Positions 57,370 through 64,000 of a DNA stretch of 64,000 nucleotides are shown here, piece by piece. Source of the DNA: Streptomyces sp. I05A-00742 (GTDB lineage: Bacteria; Actinomycetota; Actinomycetes; Streptomycetales; Streptomycetaceae); contig NZ_JABETO010000001.1 of the NCBI RefSeq assembly GCF_013055795.1, forward strand, positions 1 to 64,000. The letters run 5' to 3'. Position numbers and translations under genes: made by a program. A model generated the notes under the pieces. The model was given only the letters and a program-made list of their open reading frames with translations. It had not been told where the DNA came from and did no database searches. How positions within the stretch are numbered: the first letter of the stretch is position 1; each line of letters starts with the position of its first letter.

Positions 57370-58314
57370 ATGCCGCCGCACGTGAGGGACACACGAGAGA
57401 GCCGGCTGCTGTTGGCGCTGCTGATCGCCGTGGCGTTCGCGTTGATCACGGTCGACATCCGCGGCGGCGACCGGTCCCCGCTCGACGGTGCCCGGCGCGC
57501 CGCCGCCACCGCCTTCGGGCCGGTGGAGAAGGGCGTCGCCGGGGTCGTCGACCCGGTCGCCGACGCGGTCGCCGCGGTCCGGGACTCCGGCGGCCGCAGC
57601 GACCGGATCACCGACCTGGAGCGCGAGAACACCGCCCTCAAGCAGAAGCTCGGCAGCGACGACCGCAACAGCGCCCGGGTCCGCGAGCTCGACAAGATGC
57701 TGGGCACCGCGGGACGCGGCCAGTACGGCATCAAGGGGGCCCAGATCATCGCCATAGGAGCGGCCCAGGGCTTCTCCTGGACGGTCACCATCGACCTCGG
57801 CAGCAACGACGGCATCAAGCGCGACATGACCGTCCTCAACGGCGACGGCCTCGTCGGCCGCGTCACCACCGTCGGCCCGTCCACCGCGACCGTCCTGCTC
57901 CTCACCGACCCCAAGTTCACCGTCGGCACCCGCCTGGAGAAGACCGGCGAGATCGGCTTCGCGGGCGGGCAGGGCGACAGCACCCTGCGCGTCGAACTCC
58001 TCAACGGCAAGGCCGCCGTCCGCAAGGGCGACCGCCTCGTCACCTTCGGCTCCAGCAAGGACAAGCCCTTCGTCCCCGGCGTCCCCGTCGGCGAGGTCGT
58101 CCGCGTCGAGCCCTCCGGCGGCCGGCTCACCCGCACCCTCCAGGTGCGCCCGTTCGTCGGCTTCAGCAAGCTCGACCTCGTCGGCGTCGTCGTCCAGCCG
58201 CCCCGGACGGACCCGCGCGACAGCGTGCTGCCGCCCAAGCCGGAGGCCCCCAAGCCCACGCCCACGGTGACCGTCACGGCCACCCCGACCGCGAGCGCCG
58301 ACCCCAGGGACTGA
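57370..58314 (+). CDS. mreC: Rod shape-determining protein MreC
   Basis: 314 residues: one N-terminal membrane helix (about 12-30), a coiled coil (about 75-110) and the beta-barrel MreC domain, with GLVGRVTTVGP and a Pro/Thr-rich tail. Scaffolds the elongation/spore-wall machinery outside the membrane. The ATG at 57370 has AAGG very close; the GTG at 57382 (VRDTRESR) is a plausible start and is what I recall for orthologs. mreD follows after four bases. Confidence 0.92.
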   Translation: MPPHVRDTRESRLLLALLIAVAFALITVDIRGGDRSPLDGARRAAATAFGPVEKGVAGVVDPVADAVAAVRDSGGRSDRITDLERENTALKQKLGSDDRNSARVRELDKMLGTAGRGQYGIKGAQIIAIGAAQGFSWTVTIDLGSNDGIKRDMTVLNGDGLVGRVTTVGPSTATVLLLTDPKFTVGTRLEKTGEIGFAGGQGDSTLRVELLNGKAAVRKGDRLVTFGSSKDKPFVPGVPVGEVVRVEPSGGRLTRTLQVRPFVGFSKLDLVGVVVQPPRTDPRDSVLPPKPEAPKPTPTVTVTATPTASADPRD

Positions 58315-58318
58315 CCCC

Positions 58319-58999
58319 ATGCCCATGCGCCTGAACCGGATCCTGCTCTCGACCGCGCTGGTGGTGGTGGCCCTCGTCCTCCAGGTGAGCGTCTTCGCCC
58401 GGCTCCACCTCCCCGGTGCCGTCCCCGACCTGCTGCTCCTTGTCGTCGTGGCCCTCGCCCTGGTCTACGGACACACGGGCGGCGCCCTCGTCGGCTTCGG
58501 CGCGGGCCTCCTCGCCGACCTCGCCCCGCCCGCCGACCACGCCACCGGCCGCTACGCGCTGGTGCTCTGCGTCGTCGGCTACCTGGTCGGTCTCGCCAGA
58601 CCCGAGACCGGACGGCTCCGTTCCGCCACCGTCCCGATGCTCGTCGTCCTGGGCGCAGCCGTCGTCTCCACCCTGCTGTACGCGGGCGTCGGCGCCCTCG
58701 TCGGGGACACCGCCGCCCGGCACGTCGGCCTGACCGGCCTGCTGCTCACCGCCGCCCTCTACGACCTGCTGCTCGCCCCCTTCACCGTGCCGCTGATCAT
58801 GGCGCTGGCCCGGCGCGGCGAGAACGACCCGCTCACCGGCGAGGGCTCCGCGGCCGTCGCGGGCGCCGACGGCTCGTACGGCCGGGTGTCCGGTATGAGC
58901 CTGCGCGGCCGGGGCAAGGGCCTGGGCGGACAGCGGGGCGGCCTGCTGTCGCGGGGGACGACGCGGAGCGCCTGGCGCAAGGGAGGCAAGCGACTGTGA
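58319..58999 (+). CDS. mreD: Rod shape-determining protein MreD
   Basis: 226 residues, five to six membrane helices over the first about 165, with the family's P-D-L-L-L in VPDLLLLVVVALALVYGH and GFGAGLLADLAP. The basic Gly/Arg-rich tail of about 55 residues (RGRGKGLGGQRGG) is an actinobacterial extension, probably cytoplasmic. It sits between mreC and mrdA with short spacing, consistent with one operon. Confidence 0.9.
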   Translation: MPMRLNRILLSTALVVVALVLQVSVFARLHLPGAVPDLLLLVVVALALVYGHTGGALVGFGAGLLADLAPPADHATGRYALVLCVVGYLVGLARPETGRLRSATVPMLVVLGAAVVSTLLYAGVGALVGDTAARHVGLTGLLLTAALYDLLLAPFTVPLIMALARRGENDPLTGEGSAAVAGADGSYGRVSGMSLRGRGKGLGGQRGGLLSRGTTRSAWRKGGKRL

Positions 59000-59036
59000 G
59001 CCGCCACCTGACGGACCGGCCGCGGGAGGCGGCGCG

Positions 59037-61181
59037 GTGAGCAACATCCCCGAGACCGGGCGCACGTCCCGGATCACCATCCGGCTGATCGTCATTCAGA
59101 TCCTCGTCGTCTCCCTGCTGCTCACCCTCGGCGGCCGCCTCTGGTACCTCCAGATCCGCAACGGCGACGAGTACACCGCCGAGGCCGCCGACAACCACAT
59201 CCAGCAGGTCATCGTCCCCGCCACCCGCGGCTCGATCCTGGACGCGCGCGGCATCCCGCTCGCCGACAACCAGACGCGGCTCGTCGTCTCGGCCGACCGC
59301 ACCGACCTGATGAAGATGAAGGACAAGGGCAAGCGGGTCCTCACCCGGCTGGCCGGGGTGCTCGGGCTCAAGCCGGAGGACGTGGCCGCCAAGGTGCGGC
59401 TGTGCGACGCGAAGACGCCCAAGCCCTGCTGGGCCGGCTCGCCGTACCAGCCCATCCCCATCACCGACGAGGCCACCACCCAGCAGGCCCTGCAGATCCG
59501 CGAGCGCGCCGAGGACTTCCCCGGCATCACGGCCGAGCCGATGGCCGTCCGCCGCTACCCCGCGCCCGGCGGCTCCAACACCGCCCAGGTGCTGGGCTAT
59601 CTGTCGCCCGTCACCGACGACGAGATCACCAAGGCCAAGGACTCCCGCACCCCGCTGATGCGCTCCGACGAGATCGGCCGCAACGGCCTGGAGCGGCAGT
59701 ACGACAGCGCGCTGCGCGGCCGGGCCGGCGTCACCCGCTACGAGGTCGACAACCTCGGCCGTGTCATCGGCAAGGCCAAAAGCGACCGGGCGGAACCCGG
59801 CTCCAACGTCGTCACCAGCATCGACGCCCGGGTGCAGGCCATAGCGGAACGGGAGCTCGACCAGGCGATGAAGGACGCCCGCCAGGAGGTCGACCGGAAC
59901 ACCGGCACCACCTACAAGGCCGACGCGGGCGCCGTCGTCGTCATGGAGTCGAAGACCGGCCGCGTCGTGGCCATGGCCTCCAACCCCACCTACGACCCCA
60001 ACGTCTGGGTGGGCGGCATCTCCGCCAAGGACTACCAGGCCCTCACCGGCAAGGACTCCGACTACCCGCTGCTCAACCGGGCGATCCAGGGCCAGGCGGC
60101 CCCCGGCTCGGTGTTCAAGGTCATCTCCGCCACGGCATCCGTCAACGCGGGCTACTCCTTCCGCGACAAGTACAACTGTTCCAGCTCGTACAGCATCGGC
60201 CACCAGGTCTTCAAGAACTTCGAGTCCAAGGGGTACGGCCCCATCGACCTGGGCCGGGCGCTGGAGGTCTCCTGCGACACCGTCTTCTACGACCTGGCCT
60301 ACCGGCAGTGGCAGAAGGACGGCGGCAACAACCCCAAGAACCCCAAGGACTGGTTCTACCGGACCGCCCACCAGTTCGGCCTCGGCAAGCCCACCGGGGT
60401 CGACCTCCCCAACGAGGTCCGCGGCCGGGTCCCGGACCGGGACTGGAAGAAGCGGTACTGGGAGGCCAACAAGGACACCTGGTGCAAGCAGGGCCGCGCG
60501 GCCGACAAGGGGGACTACGCGGCCCAGATCGCCAAGGAGAACTGCGAGTCCTTCGCCCGGATGCGCGCCGGTGACTCCGTCAACTACTCGATCGGACAGG
60601 GCGACACCCTCGTCACCCCGATCCAGATGGCCACCATCTACTCCGCCATCAGCAACGGCGGCACCCTGTACGACCCGACCGTCGGCAAGGCGGTCATCAG
60701 CCCCGACGGCAAGCGGATCCGGGAGATCGCGCCCAAGGCGCACGGCAAGCTGCCCTTCGACGGGAAGACCCGCGACCAGCTCGACTCCGCCCTGGCCGGC
60801 GTCGCCACCCAGGGCAGCGCGGCCTGGCGCTTCCAGGGCTGGCCGCAGAACGAGATCCCCATGCACGCCAAGACCGGTACCGCGGAGGTCGCCGGCAAGC
60901 AGACGACGTCCTGGTTCGCCACGTACACCAAGGACTTCACGATCGTCATGACGATCTCCCAGGGCGGTACCGGCTCCGGTGCCTCGGGACCGGCCGTCCG
61001 GAAGATCTACAACGCCCTGTACGGCGTGGACGACAAGGGCAAGGTCGACGCCAGGAAGGCGCTGCTGCCCCGGCCCGAGGCCGGCCTGCCGAAGATCGAC
61101 AAGGACGGCAGCATCGTCGCCCCGCACATCGACCCGCCGCCGTCCGCACCGGCACGCAAGGAAGAGGCGCAGGAAGAATGA
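59037..61181 (+). CDS. mrdA: Penicillin-binding protein 2 (class B PBP, transpeptidase)
   Basis: 714 residues, cross-links peptidoglycan together with RodA. One N-terminal helix (about 17-37), a PBP dimerisation domain, then the transpeptidase domain with S358 in the SVFK motif, the SxD-type S412-C413-D414 and the KTG at 612-614. GTG start with GGGAGG seven bases upstream. The C-terminal about 30 residues are Pro/Glu-rich. Its last bases overlap the start of rodA (ATGA). Confidence 0.96.
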   Translation: MSNIPETGRTSRITIRLIVIQILVVSLLLTLGGRLWYLQIRNGDEYTAEAADNHIQQVIVPATRGSILDARGIPLADNQTRLVVSADRTDLMKMKDKGKRVLTRLAGVLGLKPEDVAAKVRLCDAKTPKPCWAGSPYQPIPITDEATTQQALQIRERAEDFPGITAEPMAVRRYPAPGGSNTAQVLGYLSPVTDDEITKAKDSRTPLMRSDEIGRNGLERQYDSALRGRAGVTRYEVDNLGRVIGKAKSDRAEPGSNVVTSIDARVQAIAERELDQAMKDARQEVDRNTGTTYKADAGAVVVMESKTGRVVAMASNPTYDPNVWVGGISAKDYQALTGKDSDYPLLNRAIQGQAAPGSVFKVISATASVNAGYSFRDKYNCSSSYSIGHQVFKNFESKGYGPIDLGRALEVSCDTVFYDLAYRQWQKDGGNNPKNPKDWFYRTAHQFGLGKPTGVDLPNEVRGRVPDRDWKKRYWEANKDTWCKQGRAADKGDYAAQIAKENCESFARMRAGDSVNYSIGQGDTLVTPIQMATIYSAISNGGTLYDPTVGKAVISPDGKRIREIAPKAHGKLPFDGKTRDQLDSALAGVATQGSAAWRFQGWPQNEIPMHAKTGTAEVAGKQTTSWFATYTKDFTIVMTISQGGTGSGASGPAVRKIYNALYGVDDKGKVDARKALLPRPEAGLPKIDKDGSIVAPHIDPPPSAPARKEEAQEE

Positions 61182-62386
61182 GCGGAATGAGCGCCGACGG
61201 CTTCCGCATCCGCCGCTTCGCCCCCCAGCGCTCGGCCTGGGCCAGGCTCCTCGACCGCGACTCGGTCGTCCGGCGCCTCGACTGGGTGATGCTGCTGGCC
61301 GCGCTGGCCCTGTCCGGCATCAGCACCCTGCTCGTCTACTCGGCCACCCGCGGCCGCACCGAGCTCACCCACGGCGACCCCTACTACTTCCTGCTCCGCA
61401 ACATCCTCAACACCGGCATAGGGCTCGCCCTCGCCGCCGGGGCCGTCTGGGCGGGCCACCGGGCGCTGCGCGGCGCGGTCCCCGTGCTCTACGTGGTGTC
61501 CGTGCTCGGCACGCTGTCCGTGCTCACCCCGCTCGGCGCGACCATCAACGGTGCCCGGTCCTGGATCCAGCTCGGCGGCGGATTCTCCATCCAGCCCTCC
61601 GAGTTCACCAAGATCACCATCACTCTGGGCATGGCGATGCTGCTGGCCCAGGCGGTGGACGCGGGCGACCGGCCGCACCCCGACCACCGCACCGTCCTCC
61701 AGGCGCTGGGCATCGCCGCCCTGCCGACCCTGGTCATCCTGCTGATGCCGGACCTCGGCTCGGTGATGGTCCTCGTCGTCATCGTGCTCGCCGTGCTGCT
61801 CGCCTCCGGCGCCTCCAACCGCTGGATCGCCGGCCTGCTGGGCGCGGGCCTCCTCGGCTGCGTCCTGGTCTGGCAGCTCGGGATACTGGACGAGTACCAG
61901 ATCAACCGCTTCGCCGCGTTCGCCAACCCCGCCTTCGACCCCGCGGGCGTCGGCTACAACACCAAGCAGGCCCGGATCGCGATCGGCTCCGGCGGGCTGA
62001 CCGGCTCCGGCCTCTTCCACGGCTCCCAGACCACCGGCCAGTTCGTCCCCGAACAGCAGACGGACTTCATCTTCACCGTCGCCGGCGAGGAGCTGGGCTT
62101 CGTGGGCGCGGGCACGATCATCTTCCTGATCGGCGTCATCCTCTGGCGCGCCTGCCGCATCGCCCGCGAGACCACCGAGCTGTACGGGACGATCGTGGCG
62201 GCCGGGATCATCGCCTGGTTCGCCTTCCAGTCCTTCGAGAACATCGGTATGACGCTGGGCATCATGCCCGTGACCGGACTGCCGCTGCCCTTCGTCTCCT
62301 ACGGCGGCTCCTCGATGTTCGCCGCCTGGATCGCCGTGGGACTCCTCCAGTCGATCAAGGTGCAACGGCCGCTGGCGTCCGCCTGA
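61178..62386 (+). CDS. rodA: SEDS peptidoglycan glycosyltransferase RodA
   Basis: 402 residues, ten membrane helices, polymerises lipid II with the partner PBP2. The key SEDS aspartate is visible as D296 in EQQTDFIF, followed by AGEELGF and the C-terminal PLPFVSYGGSSM. The ATG overlaps the mrdA stop, so translation is coupled. In Streptomyces these wall proteins serve spore-wall formation. The 3' end is copied into the downstream gap. Confidence 0.95.
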   Translation: MSGMSADGFRIRRFAPQRSAWARLLDRDSVVRRLDWVMLLAALALSGISTLLVYSATRGRTELTHGDPYYFLLRNILNTGIGLALAAGAVWAGHRALRGAVPVLYVVSVLGTLSVLTPLGATINGARSWIQLGGGFSIQPSEFTKITITLGMAMLLAQAVDAGDRPHPDHRTVLQALGIAALPTLVILLMPDLGSVMVLVVIVLAVLLASGASNRWIAGLLGAGLLGCVLVWQLGILDEYQINRFAAFANPAFDPAGVGYNTKQARIAIGSGGLTGSGLFHGSQTTGQFVPEQQTDFIFTVAGEELGFVGAGTIIFLIGVILWRACRIARETTELYGTIVAAGIIAWFAFQSFENIGMTLGIMPVTGLPLPFVSYGGSSMFAAWIAVGLLQSIKVQRPLASA

Positions 62387-62442
62387 CGTCTGCCCGGCGT
62401 CTGCCGGATGTCCGCCCGGCGACTGCCTGACGTCTGCCCGGC
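62381..62442. repeat. Duplication spanning the rodA stop codon
   Basis: The 18-base segment at 62381-62398, containing the rodA stop, recurs at 62425-62442, and related CTGCCCGGC/CTGCCGGAT units fill the space between. Confidence 0.75.
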
Positions 62443-62468
62443 ATCTGTCGCCCGGTCCGTCCGCCGAC

Positions 62469-62474
62469 TAGATT
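62469..62474 (+). promoter_or_regulatory. -10 box (TAGATT) of a leaderless CYTH-CHAD transcript
   Basis: TAGATT ends six bases before the ATG at 62481. There is no ribosome site, so the transcript likely starts at or within a base of the start codon. Confidence 0.5.
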
Positions 62475-62480
62475 CGTGGT

Positions 62481-64000
62481 ATGGACCGGGACCTGGGCGT
62501 CACCGTGCGGGAGATCGAACGGAAGTACGAGGCCGCGGATCCGGCGAGAACGGCCGGCCTCCCCGACCTGAGCCGCGCCGCACCCGTCGCCCGCGTCGTC
62601 GACCGGGGCACCGCCGGACTCGACGCGATCTACTACGACACGGCCGACCGCCGGCTCCACGCCGCCGGCATCACCCTGCGCCGCCGCACCGGCGGCCACG
62701 ACGCCGGCTGGCACCTCAAGCTGCCGGTCGCCCCCGGGGTACGGGACGAGGTCCGAGCCCCGCTGACCGTCGGCATCCCGCGCCCGATCGCCGCCCTCGT
62801 CCGCTCCCGCACCCGCGGCGCCCGCCTCGTACCGCTGATGCGCATCACCTCGCAGCGCGAGACGCGCCACCTCCTCGACGCCGACGGCACCCTGCTGGCC
62901 GAGGTCAGCGCCGACTCCGTCACCGCCGACCGGCCGGGCGCCGCCCGCGCCGCCACGGCCGCCTGGACCGAGGTCGAGGTCGAACTCGCCGACGGCGCCG
63001 ACCCCGGCCTGCTCGACGCCCTCGAACCCCACCTCCACGAGGCCGGGCTGCGGCCCTCGACGGCGAAGAGCAAGCTGGCGCGGGCGCTCGCCGAGACCGG
63101 GCACGACGGGGACGCCCCCGCCGCACCGGAACCCGCCCCCGCGCCGGCCGACTCCGGCGGACACGTCCTCGCCCACCTGCGGGAACAGGTCGAGGCCATC
63201 GTCACCCTCGACCCCGGCGCCCGCCGCGGCACGGAGGACGCCGTCCACCGGATGCGCGTCGCCACCCGACGCCTCCGCAGCGCCTTCCGCACGTACCGGA
63301 AGGTCCTCGACCGGCGGGTCACCGACCCCCTCGGCGACGAACTCAAGTGGCTCGCCGCCGAACTGGGCGTCGAACGCGACCGCGAGGTCCTCACCGACCG
63401 GCTCCGCGAACGCCTCGACGAACTGCCGCGCCCCCTCGTCCGCGGCCCCGTCCGCGCCCGGCTGCGCATCTGGTCCAACCGCAACCGCGTCGAGGCCCGG
63501 CGCCGCCTGGCCACCGTCCTCGACAGCAGGCGCTACCTGACGCTCCTCGACCGCCTCGACGCCCTCGTCACCGACCCGCCGCTCCGCCCCGCGGCCGCCC
63601 GGCCCCCGGACAAGGTCCTGGCCCAGGCGGTGCGCCGGGACTACGAACGGCTGGCCGCCCGCGTCCGGCACGCCCTGGACACCGAGCCGGGCGCCGCCCG
63701 CGACACCGCCCTCCACGACGCCCGCAAGGCCGCCAAACGGGCCCGCTACGCGGCCGAGGCGGCCGAACCCGCCCTGGGCAAGGCCGCCAAGCGCCTCGCC
63801 AAGCGCATGAAGGCCGTGCAGACCGTGCTCGGCGACCACCAGGACAGCGTCCTCCTCCGGGACACCCTGCGCACGATCACCGCCCAGGCGGAGGGCGCGG
63901 GGGAGGCCACGTTCACGTACGGCCTGCTGTACGGGCGCGAGGAGGCCCGGGCGGCGGAGGACGAGCGGGCGCTGGAGGGGGCGTGGGAGCGGGCCGCCGG
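62481..64000 (+). CDS. CYTH and CHAD domain protein (partial)
   Basis: The gene runs past the window end; 506 codons are visible. The CYTH domain (about 7-205) begins with the ExExK motif E11-I-E13-R-K15, the hallmark of triphosphate-tunnel enzymes, and has YYDTADRRLH and WHLKLPV. A Pro/Ala linker leads to a CHAD domain (about 225-480) with HRMRVATRRLRSAFRTY and HDARKAAKRARY, the conserved His/Arg-rich helices. The pair is thought to bind or process polyphosphate or other triphosphates; substrate here is unknown. Confidence 0.92.
   Translation, partial: MDRDLGVTVREIERKYEAADPARTAGLPDLSRAAPVARVVDRGTAGLDAIYYDTADRRLHAAGITLRRRTGGHDAGWHLKLPVAPGVRDEVRAPLTVGIPRPIAALVRSRTRGARLVPLMRITSQRETRHLLDADGTLLAEVSADSVTADRPGAARAATAAWTEVEVELADGADPGLLDALEPHLHEAGLRPSTAKSKLARALAETGHDGDAPAAPEPAPAPADSGGHVLAHLREQVEAIVTLDPGARRGTEDAVHRMRVATRRLRSAFRTYRKVLDRRVTDPLGDELKWLAAELGVERDREVLTDRLRERLDELPRPLVRGPVRARLRIWSNRNRVEARRRLATVLDSRRYLTLLDRLDALVTDPPLRPAAARPPDKVLAQAVRRDYERLAARVRHALDTEPGAARDTALHDARKAAKRARYAAEAAEPALGKAAKRLAKRMKAVQTVLGDHQDSVLLRDTLRTITAQAEGAGEATFTYGLLYGREEARAAEDERALEGAWERAA

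Overview
The window is about 64 kb of very GC-rich DNA with extreme third-position GC, GTG starts, GTGA start/stop overlaps, proline- and alanine-rich low-complexity tails and actinobacterial gene families. Together these point to a Streptomyces chromosome. The order malQ - pepN - asd - pepN2 - sodF - rpiB - tig - clpP1 - clpP2 - clpX - valS - folC - ndk - mreBCD - mrdA - rodA is, from memory, the conserved core arrangement of that genus, so this is central chromosome and not an arm.

Layout. 1-10.5 kb: start of a secreted protein (reverse), malQ with a small coupled membrane protein, then reverse-strand genes for a DUF3592-type membrane protein, aminopeptidase N, a large TerD-like protein and aspartate-semialdehyde dehydrogenase. 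10.7-20.4 kb: a secreted 1,105-residue subtilase, a Tat-exported metallophosphoesterase behind a PHO-box-like site, an AbiEi/DUF559-like protein carrying a hexapeptide repeat, a small coupled ORF and a second aminopeptidase N. 20.4-30.9 kb: a DsbA-like protein lacking its second active-site Cys, an unknown protein, superoxide dismutase with a Nur-type operator, three related amino-acid permeases, bioY, a Uma2 protein, rpiB and a Nei/Fpg glycosylase. 31-35.5 kb: a SpoIIE-type phosphatase, a Pro-rich zinc-ribbon membrane protein, an acyltransferase, a 64-residue membrane protein and divergent tRNA-Gly and tRNA-Pro.

35.6-47.2 kb: trigger factor, the ClpP1/ClpP2 peptidase with a ClgR-type site, ClpX, then four tandem paralogous single-pass proteins of unknown function, then valS. 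47.2-51.6 kb: a three-gene surface-glycan module (UDP-GlcNAc 2-epimerase, processive GT2, polytopic GT) bracketed by copies of a palindromic extragenic element. 51.6-64 kb: a soluble PAS histidine kinase and response regulator, folC - DUF4233 - ndk, the elongation/sporulation wall cluster mreB-mreC-mreD-mrdA-rodA and the start of a CYTH-CHAD protein.

The genes group into protein quality control (tig, clpP1P2X, two PepN, subtilase), cell-wall synthesis (mre/mrdA/rodA, asd for diaminopimelate), metal/oxidative stress (sodF) and phosphate scavenging (metallophosphoesterase). The least explained parts are the four-paralog array between clpX and valS, the repeat-bracketed glycan module, and the TerD-plus-beta-repeat protein. 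Four genes appear to be transcribed without a leader, with a TANNNT box 6-7 bases before the start codon.
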